Positions 1 to 8,522 are shown, counted from the first letter of the stretch. The stretch is 64,000 nt of DNA from an uncultured Clostridia bacterium (GCA_944384985.1 CALWVM010000005.1:1-64000); one strand, 5' to 3'. The notes: a model not told the origin generated them from the sequence alone. Numbers and translations are program-made.

Positions 1-1326
1 GTCGCCCTGGGCAAACAATTCTTCCTGCGCGGCAAAGCGTGCGCGCTGGTCAATGGGGTCATTGAGCTCCGAATAAGCGTTTGCCATTTCCCAACCGTTC
101 ATAAAGAACTCGAACCGTTCGACATAGTCGGGGTTTTCCGGTTTTTTCTTGGTCAGCGGGGAAATTTCAATCGGGTGATCCATGACGAAAGTCGGCTGCA
201 CCAAGTGCGGCTCGACGTATTCTTCAAAGAACAGATTCAGGATATTGCCCTTTTTGTGGCGCTCTTCAAATTCGATATGGTGTGCCTTGGCCGCAGCACG
301 GGCTTCCTCAAGCGTATGGATCTCGTTAAAATCCACACCCGCATACTGCTTGACGGCATCAACCATCGTGATGCGTGCAAACGGTTTGCCGAGATCCATT
401 TCTACGCCGTTGTAGACGATCTTCGTGGTACCGAGCACCGTCTTTGCCACATAGCGGTAAAGATTTTCCGTCAGGTCCATCATGCCGTGGTAATCGGTAT
501 ACGCCTGATAAAGCTCCATGAGCGTAAACTCGGGGTTGTGGCGTGTATCAACGCCCTCGTTGCGGAACACCCTGCCGATCTCATAGACGCGCTCCAGGCC
601 CCCGACAATCAGACGTTTCAGGTAAAGCTCCAGAGAAATGCGCAGTTTCACATCAATATCCAGCGCGTTATAGTGCGTTTCAAAAGGACGCGCCGCCGCG
701 CCGCCCGCATTGGATACGAGCATGGGGGTTTCCACTTCGATAAAGCCCTGCGAATCCAGATACTGCCGGATGGCGCTGATGATCTTGGAACGCCTGATAA
801 AAGTATCGCGCACCTCACGATTCATAATCAGGTCAATGTAACGCTGGCGATAGCGTGTATCGGTATCCGTCAGGCCGTGGAATTTTTCAGGCAGTACCTG
901 CAGGCTTTTCGAAAGCAGCGTCACTTCGCTCGCGTGGATGGAAATTTCACCCGTTTTGGTTTTGAACACTTCCCCGCGGACGCCGACAATATCGCCGATA
1001 TCAAGCTTCTTAAACGCCTTATACGGTTCGTCGCCGAGGCTGTCGCGTGAAACATACGCCTGAATGGTCCCCGTCAGATCCTGCACATTGCAAAACGAGG
1101 CCTTCCCCATGACGCGCTTGGACATCATACGCCCGGCAACGCTGACGGTCTGCCCCTCAAGCGTGTCGAAATTCGCTTTGATCGCGTCGCTGCGGTGTGT
1201 TACGTCATATTTGGTGTGCAGAAACGGATCTTCGCCCGCCGCCTGCAACGCATGCAGCTTTTCAAGACGGATGCGGTGCTGTTCGTTAAGATCCTGCACG
1301 GAATTCTGCTTTCCCTGCTCTGCCAT
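1..1326 (-). CDS. lysS: Lysyl-tRNA synthetase, class II (3' end outside window)
   Basis: Charges tRNA-Lys with lysine in the cytosol. The 442 residues present hold the N-terminal OB-fold anticodon-binding region (about 55-160) and most of the class II catalytic core. Motif 2 is clear around residue 250 ([14 protein letters not shown]), preceded by [17 protein letters not shown]. The frame is still open at base 1, so motif 3 and roughly 60 C-terminal residues are missing. The ATG at 1326 follows an AGGAAG site. It lies 57 bp after the greA stop with no terminator between, so it is probably cotranscribed from the greA promoter, a common pairing in Clostridia. Confidence 0.96.
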   Translation of the reverse strand, partial: MAEQGKQNSVQDLNEQHRIRLEKLHALQAAGEDPFLHTKYDVTHRSDAIKANFDTLEGQTVSVAGRMMSKRVMGKASFCNVQDLTGTIQAYVSRDSLGDEPYKAFKKLDIGDIVGVRGEVFKTKTGEISIHASEVTLLSKSLQVLPEKFHGLTDTDTRYRQRYIDLIMNREVRDTFIRRSKIISAIRQYLDSQGFIEVETPMLVSNAGGAAARPFETHYNALDIDVKLRISLELYLKRLIVGGLERVYEIGRVFRNEGVDTRHNPEFTLMELYQAYTDYHGMMDLTENLYRYVAKTVLGTTKIVYNGVEMDLGKPFARITMVDAVKQYAGVDFNEIHTLEEARAAAKAHHIEFEERHKKGNILNLFFEEYVEPHLVQPTFVMDHPIEISPLTKKKPENPDYVERFEFFMNGWEMANAYSELNDPIDQRARFAAQEELFAQGD

Positions 1327-1383
1327 GTTTTTCACTTCCTGCCCTTTTTGATTTCGAGAAATTGCCCCGAAGCAACCGGTGGG

Positions 1384-1854
1384 TTAGCGATCGATGGACA
1401 AAATCTTGAAGTCCAGCGCGCCGATGGGCGCTTCGACCGTGACTTTGTCGCCAACCTTATGCCCGATCAGCGCCTTGCCGACGGGAGACTCGTCCGAAAT
1501 TTTCCCCTCGTCCGGATTCGCCTGCGCAAAGCCGACGATCTGATAGGAAAATTTCTGGCGTTTACTGTTCTGAATAGTCACCTTGGAGCCGATGTGCACG
1601 ATCTCTGTACTGACTGTGCTTTCATCAAACACCTTGGCGTTTTTAATCATATTTTCAATCTCGTTGATGCGCGCTTCCAGTTTGGCCTGGTCGCTCATCG
1701 CCTCATCATACTCTGCGTTTTCGGAGAGGTCGCCGAAGCTGCGCGCCACTTTGATCTTTTCCGCCGCCTCTTTTCTGCCGACGGTTTTTAACTGTTCCAA
1801 CTCATCTTCAAGTTCTTTGAGGCCCTCGGCGGTCAACAGCGTTTCCTGCAACAT
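1384..1854 (-). CDS. greA: Transcription elongation factor GreA
   Basis: Enters the RNA polymerase secondary channel and stimulates cleavage of backtracked RNA. The 156 residues match the usual family length of about 158. The N-terminal half is the coiled-coil finger with the conserved acidic tip region (SFGDLSENAEYDEA, about residues 40-53), followed by a C-terminal FKBP-like domain ending in GALDFKILSI. The open frame extends 24 codons further upstream, but AAAGGAG about 10 nt before the ATG at 1854 marks this start. First gene of a likely greA-lysS operon. Confidence 0.96.
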   Translation of the reverse strand: MLQETLLTAEGLKELEDELEQLKTVGRKEAAEKIKVARSFGDLSENAEYDEAMSDQAKLEARINEIENMIKNAKVFDESTVSTEIVHIGSKVTIQNSKRQKFSYQIVGFAQANPDEGKISDESPVGKALIGHKVGDKVTVEAPIGALDFKILSIDR

Positions 1855-1897
1855 TACGGATAAACTCCTTTCGGTTTTTGCATTTACACAAATAGTT

Positions 1898-1926
1898 ATT
1901 ATACGAGAATTGCGGGTTGGTGTCAA
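1898..1926 (-). promoter_or_regulatory. Consensus sigma-A promoter of greA-lysS
   Basis: On the minus strand TTGACA (1921-1926) and TATAAT (1898-1903) are separated by exactly 17 bp, a perfect housekeeping promoter 44 bp upstream of the greA start. The -35 box overlaps the last codons of the preceding gene (stop at 1923). Confidence 0.9.
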
Positions 1927-2690
1927 TAGATTTTCCCTGATTTTATCGGGCGCAGCGCATCAAACCGAAGGGTTTCGGGCAGCGGAACATTGCAAAGCTC
2001 GCGGAGAGCGGAAGCGAATTGCAAAACGTCCGTCCCCTGCGGGCGGCGCGCCTCCAATTCTTCCGGCAAGGTAAGCCCCTCACCCGCATACATGCTGCCG
2101 GAATCCAACACAATCCGCCCGGGAAAATACGGCGGTGCATTTTCTGCAAATGGGTACAGCCGCGCCGCACAAGGCCGCAGCGTACTTTCGGAATCCGAAA
2201 GGATCAGCGGCAGGCCGCGCGTGCAGAAGACCTGTTCGCATACAGCGGCATACCGCTGCGGGGCTTTTGTAAAAATGCAGATGTGCGCCGCAAGGTCTGC
2301 AAACGGCGGCACGCAATCCGCAAGCAAACCACGCTCGTCCCAAATCCCTAACAGCGGCAGCGGCGCTTTGCCCGTAAGCTGCTGCAAAAAGTACAGCGCA
2401 GACTGCATAAACAGACACGCCGGATACAGCCGGGGTGTAAACACCGCAAACGGCGCGGGCAGCGGCGGTAAATCCCCGCCAGGCACAATGCGCTGCACGC
2501 AGCCGCCCAGAGGCAGCAAGACGGAAAAATCCGTTTGCCCGCGTTTGTCGGCATGCAGCACGGCGGAATAAAAAAATGCGCCGCCGCGCACAGCGACGCG
2601 TTCGAGTTTTGGCGGCAGTGGTTTTTGAAACAGACGCGAAATCGGATTGCGTGCGCGGCAAAACGGCTCGGTTCTTAAAACCAGAAACAT
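1923..2690 (-). CDS. Hypothetical protein
   Basis: A 255-residue protein I do not recognise. It starts MFLVLRTEPF and is rich in Leu, Pro, Cys and Arg, with no convincing signal peptide or membrane segment beyond the mildly hydrophobic first residues. No catalytic motif is visible; the middle (LLPLGGCVQRIVPGGDLPPL) and C-terminal half (VLDSGSMYAGEGLTLPEELE) look like a folded soluble protein. ATG 2690 follows a GTGGGGTG stretch. An earlier ATG at 2711 lies inside a strong hairpin and is less likely. It sits 50 bp after the S41-like gene and may be the last, weakly read gene of the ftsEX operon. Confidence 0.6.
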   Translation of the reverse strand: MFLVLRTEPFCRARNPISRLFQKPLPPKLERVAVRGGAFFYSAVLHADKRGQTDFSVLLPLGGCVQRIVPGGDLPPLPAPFAVFTPRLYPACLFMQSALYFLQQLTGKAPLPLLGIWDERGLLADCVPPFADLAAHICIFTKAPQRYAAVCEQVFCTRGLPLILSDSESTLRPCAARLYPFAENAPPYFPGRIVLDSGSMYAGEGLTLPEELEARRPQGTDVLQFASALRELCNVPLPETLRFDALRPIKSGKIY

Positions 2691-2699
2691 AAAAATACA

Positions 2700-2727
2700 C
2701 CCCACATACAACCAAGTGTATGTGGGG
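2700..2727 (-). terminator. Perfect 11-bp hairpin after the S41-like gene
   Basis: CCCCACATACA and its exact complement flank a 6-nt loop; on the minus strand the stem is followed by TGTATTTTTATG. It lies between the S41-like stop (2741) and the next ATG (2690). It could be a weak intrinsic terminator or an attenuator, because the downstream gene has no room for its own promoter after it. Confidence 0.65.
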
Positions 2728-2740
2728 AAAGCCGCAAAGA

Positions 2741-3964
2741 TTACGCGGCGGGTTCTTCTTCCGCTTCGCCCGTGAGCAGACTGTACGCGCGCTGGTACTG
2801 GTCGTCGTCCGCCTGTTCAAGCAGGGGCAGCCGCACAGCCTTGTCGGCAGACAGGGAAACGCTCGCATCGGGCATGAGCCCGACCTGATTATAACTCTCG
2901 CTGATATACGGCGTAATTTCTGCCGTTGTCAAAATAATGGCGCCGCCGTCGCTCAAGGCGAAAACTTCCTGCAGACAACCGTTGCCCGCCGTGGTTTCGC
3001 CGACCAACTGCGCCATGCCGTAGTCGCGCAGATCGCAGGCAAAAAGCTCCGCAGGTCCGGCCGTCTCGCCGTTGACAAGCACCATCATCGGCATGGAGAC
3101 CGAGGACGCTGCCGCCGTAAAGGTGCGGCGGACGGAACCGTCTTTAGAATACGCGGTGGCAAGCGCGCCGCTGCCCTCGCTCGCCACGGGAACCAGCACG
3201 TCTACCGTGTTCGCGGCATATTCGATCGTACCGGCCGAACAGCCGCGCAGATCAAAAATCAGGCTTGTCGCGCCGTTTTGCATCAGCGTTTCCACAGCCG
3301 ATTCGAGACTACTTGCCGTGGTCGCGTAAAACGCGGTGATCTTCACATAGCCGACCGAACCGTTGACGCTTGTGTACACCGTCTGCGCCGTGTACCCTTT
3401 GACAAGGCTCACGGTCTGGGTCGCGTCATCACGCGAAAAGGTCACGGTCACGCTCGAAAGCCGGTCGCCGGTCAGTTTTTCCATGAGTTCTGTGTAGTTA
3501 TACGCCGTGACAGTTTCCTCATCGATGCTGACGATCTTATCGCCCTTTTGCAAGCCCGCGAGCGCCGCCGGGGAATCTTCGGACACCGCGGAAACATACA
3601 CGCATGCATCCGTCGGGTCGTAAAACACTTCCGCACCTACGCCGACCATCCGGCCCTGCATTTCGTCCTGATACACCGCATATTCCGCGGCGGTCATATA
3701 GTAGCTGTATCGGTCGCCGATGCCGCTTACATAGCCTTCGGACAGATCCGCGTTCAAAAGGCTGTCGTTGATCTCGCCGAAATAATTGTTGCGGACGATA
3801 TCGTCGATCTCGGACACCGTCGAGTACAGACTCGAACGGCTCGGCAGATCCTTGATGATGGAATTGTAAACACGCATTGTCACGGCGGTCGTCACAGCCA
3901 CCGTCCCGGCAATGGAAACGAATACGATCGCAAGCGCAAGGCCTAAGGAAATTTTTCTGTTCAT
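2741..3964 (-). CDS. S41 (CtpA-like) carboxyl-terminal protease homologue, predicted inactive
   Basis: A membrane-anchored, extracytoplasmic protein of 407 residues with an uncleaved signal anchor (about 7-30), an N-terminal helical region, a PDZ domain (about 105-190) and an S41 fold (about 200-365). In active CtpA proteins the serine sits three residues before the Glu of SASE and the lysine in FGKG lies 25 residues later. Here those positions are Gly303 (TAGPAE) and Asn328 (TAGNG), so both members of the Ser/Lys dyad are gone while flanking residues align (VLVNGETAG; LVGETTAGNG). I infer a pseudoprotease, perhaps a peptide-binding scaffold for the adjacent M23 lipoprotein. ATG 3964 follows AAGGGGG; it is 37 nt downstream of that gene. 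Confidence 0.85.
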   Translation of the reverse strand: MNRKISLGLALAIVFVSIAGTVAVTTAVTMRVYNSIIKDLPSRSSLYSTVSEIDDIVRNNYFGEINDSLLNADLSEGYVSGIGDRYSYYMTAAEYAVYQDEMQGRMVGVGAEVFYDPTDACVYVSAVSEDSPAALAGLQKGDKIVSIDEETVTAYNYTELMEKLTGDRLSSVTVTFSRDDATQTVSLVKGYTAQTVYTSVNGSVGYVKITAFYATTASSLESAVETLMQNGATSLIFDLRGCSAGTIEYAANTVDVLVPVASEGSGALATAYSKDGSVRRTFTAAASSVSMPMMVLVNGETAGPAELFACDLRDYGMAQLVGETTAGNGCLQEVFALSDGGAIILTTAEITPYISESYNQVGLMPDASVSLSADKAVRLPLLEQADDDQYQRAYSLLTGEAEEEPAA

Positions 3965-4001
3965 GGGATCCCCCTTCCCGTTATTTCGAATTCTGTTCGA
4001 T

Positions 4002-5228
4002 TTACGGGAGCCACGGTGCCGGGTTTACCCGTTCCCCGTTGACCCACACTTCAAAATGCAGGTGCGCGCCCGCATGGGGGTTTGAGGCTGTCGGGCGCGG
4101 TGAAACGTTGCCGGTATTGCCGACATAGGCAATAACATCCCCTTGCTTGACCTGCTGCCCTTTGGAAACAAGCAACTGGCTGCAATGCGCATAGCGCGTA
4201 TACACACCGTTGCCGTGGTTGATATAGACGTTATTGCCCCAGCTGTAATGGTATTCCGCAGAATAGACGGTACCGTCCGCCGCCGCGCGAATCTCCTTGC
4301 CGTAGGTGTTGCCCGTGGCGCCGCGCGTGCAGAAGTCGATACCCTTGTGATTGGCGTAGCCGTACCACCCGGCGGAAATATAAACGTTTGAATATTGCAG
4401 CGGGCAAATCATGCCCTTGGAGGAGACGACATAATTGCCGGAATTGGAACTGCCGCCGCCCAAAGAGCCGCTGCCGTTTTCCATGCCGCTCGCCATCTGT
4501 TTGTCATAACGGTCCATTTCCGCATTGAGTTCCTCAAGCTGATCCTGGTTTTGAGAAAGCTTTTCTTCGATTTCATTTTGCTTGCTCACCTGCAGGCTGC
4601 GCGCCTGCAATTGTTCTGCGCGGTCAGCGGCAAGCGAATCGCGTGCTGCCTTCTCGGACGCCTGCTTTGCCTCTACGGACGCCTTGTCTGCATCGAGCTG
4701 CGCTTTGGTGGTTTCCAGTTCATTGATATCGCTCTGTAAGCCGGAGACAAGGTTCGTATCATATTCAGAGATGCGGCGCACAAGCTCCAAGCGCGTCAAA
4801 AATGTTCCAAAGTCCTCGGCGCTCAACAGCAGTTCCAGCGTCGAGGTGGAACCCGCGACATATGTGGCGTACAGTCGGTCGCCGAGCAGCTCATATGTAT
4901 CGCTGATCTGAGATTCCAGTTCCGTCTGGCGCGTCTCGGCGTCGTTAATCTGTTTTTGCAGCGTGTTAATTTCTGATTGGTATTGTGCAATGGCTTCGTT
5001 ATACTCGGCAATTTGCGTGTTCAGATCGGAAACGCGGCTGTTGATCACATCCATTTCCGCTTGCAAATCATCCAAATCGCTCTCTAAAGCAGATGCAGCC
5101 GCTTGATTTTCGTCAATATCTGCCTGGATATCATCTCGATCCCGCGCCGCCGGGAAAAGGCAACCGGTCACAAGCAGCGTCAGCACCGCAAGAATGCCGA
5201 CTGTCCGTTTCATCCAAAGCCTATTCAT
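4002..5228 (-). CDS. EnvC-like M23 (LytM) murein hydrolase, probable lipoprotein
   Basis: A 408-residue cell-wall endopeptidase probably activated by FtsEX. The N-terminus is a lipoprotein-type signal (TLLVTGC, Cys23). Residues about 35-240 form a long coiled coil rich in Glu, Gln and Leu, followed by a Gly/Ser linker and a C-terminal LytM domain. The zinc-site motifs are intact: HKGID, YAHCS and HLHFEVW. ATG 5228 is 11 nt after AAAGGAG and overlaps the ftsX stop by 8 nt, implying translational coupling. The layout (coiled coil plus LytM next to ftsEX) matches EnvC/PcsB-type partners; here the domain itself looks catalytically competent. Confidence 0.9.
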   Translation of the reverse strand: MNRLWMKRTVGILAVLTLLVTGCLFPAARDRDDIQADIDENQAAASALESDLDDLQAEMDVINSRVSDLNTQIAEYNEAIAQYQSEINTLQKQINDAETRQTELESQISDTYELLGDRLYATYVAGSTSTLELLLSAEDFGTFLTRLELVRRISEYDTNLVSGLQSDINELETTKAQLDADKASVEAKQASEKAARDSLAADRAEQLQARSLQVSKQNEIEEKLSQNQDQLEELNAEMDRYDKQMASGMENGSGSLGGGSSNSGNYVVSSKGMICPLQYSNVYISAGWYGYANHKGIDFCTRGATGNTYGKEIRAAADGTVYSAEYHYSWGNNVYINHGNGVYTRYAHCSQLLVSKGQQVKQGDVIAYVGNTGNVSPRPTASNPHAGAHLHFEVWVNGERVNPAPWLP

Positions 5229-6135
5229 TGCTGACCACGCTCCTTTGTTCACGCAGGTATTTGTTCATGGAAATCATACTGCCGACGCCGCCCGTGAACA
5301 CGCCGATCAGAAGGAACACGCCGAGCATTTGCAGCGCATAATCCTTAAACGGCACCAGAGAGAAGTTAAACGAGCGAAGCAGGTCGGCAAACGATACGGT
5401 AATCAGCTCGTAAAGCCCCCACAGTACGCCGAGGGACACGACCGCCGAAATCACGCCGAGCAAAATGCCCTCAACAAAGAACGGCCAGCGGATAAACCCA
5501 TTTGTCGCGCCGACGGCTTTCATGATGTTGATCTCCAGCTTTCGGCTGAACATCGTGATGCGGATGGTGTTGGCGATGATGAACAGCGCAACTAAGAAAA
5601 GCAGCACCACAACGCCGACGCTTAAAATCGTGACCGCCCGCCGCACGGAAACCAGGCGGCTGGCAAGGTCGCTGTTCTCGCGCACAGTATCCACATGTTC
5701 AATCGCTTTGATCTGATCGACTGTGGCATCAAACTGCGAGAGATCCGCGAGGGTCACTTTATAGGCGTCCGGCAGCGGGTTGCCGTTTAAGCCTTCAAAA
5801 ATGCTGCTGTCGCCGCCGAGGGATTCCACCTGCTGGGCGAACGCGTCTTCCTTGGATACGAATTCACAGGTGGCGACATTGGGCAGGGCGCTGAGTTCTT
5901 CCCCTACGGACGTGACCGTCGCGTCGTCGGCGTTCATCTCCAAATAAACCATCACGACGTTTTGCGCTTCTACGCGGTCCAAGAGGGCGTTGATATTGAA
6001 AAACGCCATAGACCCCACGCCGATGATAACAAGGCAGGCGAGCAAAACCGTAACAGAGGCAAGCGACATCAACCGGTTGACCCAGATATTGCGAAAGCCC
6101 TCATGCGTTAGATATTTCAGACTTGCGCCTTTCAT
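5221..6135 (-). CDS. ftsX: Cell division protein FtsX
   Basis: Membrane subunit of the FtsEX complex that transmits ATP-driven conformational change to wall hydrolases. 304 residues with four membrane segments (about 24-46, 168-192, 222-246, 268-286) and a large extracellular loop (about 50-160) between the first two, which is where coiled-coil hydrolases dock. The conserved cytoplasmic EINIMKAVGATNGFIRWPF segment before TM3 contacts FtsE. Its ATG overlaps the ftsE stop by 4 nt (ATGA). Confidence 0.95.
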   Translation of the reverse strand: MKGASLKYLTHEGFRNIWVNRLMSLASVTVLLACLVIIGVGSMAFFNINALLDRVEAQNVVMVYLEMNADDATVTSVGEELSALPNVATCEFVSKEDAFAQQVESLGGDSSIFEGLNGNPLPDAYKVTLADLSQFDATVDQIKAIEHVDTVRENSDLASRLVSVRRAVTILSVGVVVLLFLVALFIIANTIRITMFSRKLEINIMKAVGATNGFIRWPFFVEGILLGVISAVVSLGVLWGLYELITVSFADLLRSFNFSLVPFKDYALQMLGVFLLIGVFTGGVGSMISMNKYLREQRSVVSNE

Positions 6136-7079
6136 TTGCCTTCCCCTCCGTTCGTATCCGCCGCATCATCATTCAAATACGCGGAGTAGTCAATATTGTC
6201 TTCCGCAAGGTCCAAATCATCGAGCCCGTAGTTCTGCATGAAATCCTCCAGATCCTTATCCACGTTCGGCTGGATATAATAGGTGGATTTTGCAGGCTCG
6301 ACGGTGGTGTCGGAAAGGACAGCTTTTTTCGTTGTATCGTCCGCTGCGGGTGAGCCGTCCGGCTTTGTCGGGTAATTCGCCTCAATGGTGGCGTAATCTT
6401 CCGGCAACTTGTCCGTATCGCTGGTGTCGGACACCACCGAGCCGTTCTCGATGGTGATGACACGATGGTGGAAATGACGCACGAGGTTGTGCTCGTGCGT
6501 GACCATCACGACGGTCGTGCCGTTGGCGTTGATGTGGTTGAGCAGATCGACGATCTCATAAGACATTTCCGGGTCGATATTGCCCGTCGGCTCATCGGCA
6601 ATCAGGATGCCCGCGTTGTTGACAAGCGCGCGGGCGAGCGCGACGCGCTGCTGCTCGCCGCCCGAAAGCTGCGTGGGCATCTGCCGCGCTTTGGAAGTCA
6701 GCCCCACAAGGCTCAGGATATAGGGCACGCGCTTGCGAATCTCCTTTTCCTTTGCGCCGATGACACGCATGGCGAACGCCACATTGTCAAACACCGACAT
6801 CGTGGGGATCAGCCGGAAGTCCTGAAACACGATGCCCATGGTGCGGCGCAGCATCGGGATGTCGCGTTTGCGCATGGTCGTTAGGTCAAAACCGTTGATG
6901 TGAACGGTGCCGCTGTTCGGCACCTCTTCACGCATAATGATCTTCAAAAACGTACTTTTGCCTGCGCCGGAAGAACCGACGATAAAGACAAACTCCCCGT
7001 CTTCAATGCGGATATTGACGTTTTTGAGCGCTTCGGTACCGTTTTTATATGTTTTGGAAACATTTTTGAATTCAATCAC
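6132..7079 (-). CDS. ftsE: Cell division ATP-binding protein FtsE with C-terminal extension
   Basis: ABC-type ATPase of FtsEX. Walker A GSSGAGKST at 35-43, Q-loop at VFQDF, signature LSGGE at 138-142, Walker B ILIADEP at 158-164 and the H-loop MVTHEH are all present. The protein has 315 residues, against roughly 230 for typical FtsE; residues from about 220 form an acidic, low-complexity tail (for example LEDFMQNYGLDDLDLAED). Translation probably starts at GTG 7079, preceded by GAGGTAGG, because the family N-terminus (IEFKNVSKTY) begins there; the long upstream open frame is untranslated leader. Confidence 0.93.
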   Translation of the reverse strand: MIEFKNVSKTYKNGTEALKNVNIRIEDGEFVFIVGSSGAGKSTFLKIIMREEVPNSGTVHINGFDLTTMRKRDIPMLRRTMGIVFQDFRLIPTMSVFDNVAFAMRVIGAKEKEIRKRVPYILSLVGLTSKARQMPTQLSGGEQQRVALARALVNNAGILIADEPTGNIDPEMSYEIVDLLNHINANGTTVVMVTHEHNLVRHFHHRVITIENGSVVSDTSDTDKLPEDYATIEANYPTKPDGSPAADDTTKKAVLSDTTVEPAKSTYYIQPNVDKDLEDFMQNYGLDDLDLAEDNIDYSAYLNDDAADTNGGEGK

Positions 7080-7141
7080 TGCAAGATACCTACCTCGAAA
7101 ATCTGTCCCCCAGTGCAAGTCCCCCACGCATAAAGCAGGGC

Positions 7142-7173
7142 GGCATGGCGTTTGCAATAGCAAACCCCATACC
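7142..7173 (-). promoter_or_regulatory. 5' stem-loop at the start of the ftsE mRNA
   Basis: A 14-bp stem with one mismatch and a TATT loop (arms 7142-7155 and 7160-7173). It starts about two bases downstream of the transcription start predicted from the promoter at 7182-7210, so it would cap the 5' end of the ftsEX transcript. It may stabilise the mRNA or bind a regulator. Confidence 0.6.
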
Positions 7174-7181
7174 ACCCATAT

Positions 7182-7210
7182 AGTATAGCATAAAACCGTC
7201 GATTTTGTAA
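7182..7210 (-). promoter_or_regulatory. Probable promoter of the ftsEX operon
   Basis: The -10 TATACT (7182-7187) lies 17 bp from a weak -35 TTACAA (7205-7210). The start site would be near 7175, giving a leader of about 95 nt to the GTG start. The -35 match is poor, so strength is uncertain. Confidence 0.55.
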
Positions 7211-7351
7211 CCGTTTTGTAACCGGATTTCAAAGATTCTGTATTATTCCACAAAATATGCGTCGGCGGCTGTGCAACATTCACAGAAAAAATTCTATATT
7301 TTGTGAACAAATGCAAATTCAACCGGCTATTTTGTAGAAATCAGCGGGTCC

Positions 7352-8437
7352 TTAATACTTGACCGGGCTGGAATCCAGATATTTCTTCACCATCAGGGCT
7401 ACTTTAAACACGATGGCATCGTCGAATTCCCGAAGGTCGAGTCCCGTCAGCTTCTTGATCTTTTCGAGACGATACACAAGCGTGTTGCGGTGCACGAACA
7501 GCTTGCGTGACGTTTCGGAGACGTTCAGGTTGTTTTCAAAGAACTTCTGAATGGTGAAAAGCGTTTCCTGATCAAGCGACTCAATCGACCCGCGCTTGAA
7601 GACCTCTTTCAAAAACATTTCGCACAATGTCGTGGGCAGCTGATAGATCAGGCGGGCAATGCCGAGATTGTCATAACTGACGATCGTTTTTTCCGTATCG
7701 AACACCTTGCCGACTTCCAGCGCCACCTGTGCTTCGCGGAAAGAACGCGCCAAATCTTTGATGCCTTCAACGGTGGTGCCGATACCCACGAGCACATGCG
7801 AATAATATTCTGCACCAAGGCTGTCCGCGATGGAGCGGGCAAGCTTTTCCAGGTCGCGCGGGTCAACATTGGGCTTGACCTCTTTAATCAGCGCGATGTC
7901 CGTTTCATTCAGGTTGATGACAAAGTCCTTGTTCTTGTCGGGGAACAGGTTCTGGATGATGTCAAACACGGAAATATCCACGTGCTCAGTGATGCGAATA
8001 AGGATAACAACGCGCGAAACCTCATTATTGAAGTGCAGCTCACGCGCCTTCAAATAGATATCGCCGGGCAGAATGTTATCTAAGATCACATTCTTAATGA
8101 AATTGCCGCGGTCGTACTTCTCGTCATAATACTGCTTGATGCTGGACAGCGATACAGCCAAAACTGCCGCGTACTTTTGGGCAAGCTCATCGTCGCCCTC
8201 CACAAAAACGGCATACTCCGGGTGCATGTGCGTGCCGAAGGATTTATACACATAGCCATCGAGCACAACCGGGTCGCCGGTCTGGAAAACGGCATTGACC
8301 TCAGGCGAGAGCACCTCGCCGACCTTACCAAGCTCACTGCAGGAAATCACAGTCCCCGTCTCATCCAAAACGCCGAGCGTGCGCTCAACCGCATCTGTCA
8401 TCTGATGCACAACTGACTGAAAGAGCCTGTTCGACAT
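7352..8437 (-). CDS. CdaR/PucR-family helix-turn-helix regulator
   Basis: A 361-residue cytoplasmic transcription factor. The C-terminal 60 residues are the PucR-type HTH (NLNVSETSRKLFVHRNTLVYR then LEKIKKLTGLDL); the central part (about 120-280) resembles the degenerate GGDEF-like domain of CdaR proteins, and the N-terminal 110 residues may sense a ligand. Homologues regulate sugar-diacid or purine use, but nothing nearby points to such a pathway, so the target is unknown. ATG 8437 follows GGAGG. It is monocistronic, with its own promoter and a direct repeat upstream that could be its operator. Confidence 0.85.
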   Translation of the reverse strand: MSNRLFQSVVHQMTDAVERTLGVLDETGTVISCSELGKVGEVLSPEVNAVFQTGDPVVLDGYVYKSFGTHMHPEYAVFVEGDDELAQKYAAVLAVSLSSIKQYYDEKYDRGNFIKNVILDNILPGDIYLKARELHFNNEVSRVVILIRITEHVDISVFDIIQNLFPDKNKDFVINLNETDIALIKEVKPNVDPRDLEKLARSIADSLGAEYYSHVLVGIGTTVEGIKDLARSFREAQVALEVGKVFDTEKTIVSYDNLGIARLIYQLPTTLCEMFLKEVFKRGSIESLDQETLFTIQKFFENNLNVSETSRKLFVHRNTLVYRLEKIKKLTGLDLREFDDAIVFKVALMVKKYLDSSPVKY

Positions 8438-8455
8438 AAGAAGGATCCCTCCAAA

Positions 8456-8505
8456 ACTATGTATTATACAATACGACAAACTCGTTACTATGTATTTTAC
8501 ACAAT
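8456..8505 (-). repeat. 19-bp direct repeat around the CdaR-type promoter
   Basis: ACTATGTATTATACAATAC (8456-8474) and ACTATGTATTTTACACAAT (8487-8505) are near-identical and 31 bp apart, three helical turns. One copy covers the -10 box and one lies in the leader, suggesting cooperative binding of a repressor, possibly the gene product itself. Confidence 0.6.
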
Positions 8506-8522
8506 GATTTTAATTTTTGCAA
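8494..8522 (-). promoter_or_regulatory. Promoter of the CdaR-type regulator
   Basis: TTGCAA (8517-8522), a 17-bp spacer and TAAAAT (8494-8499) on the minus strand, about 57 bp upstream of the ATG. Confidence 0.7.
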
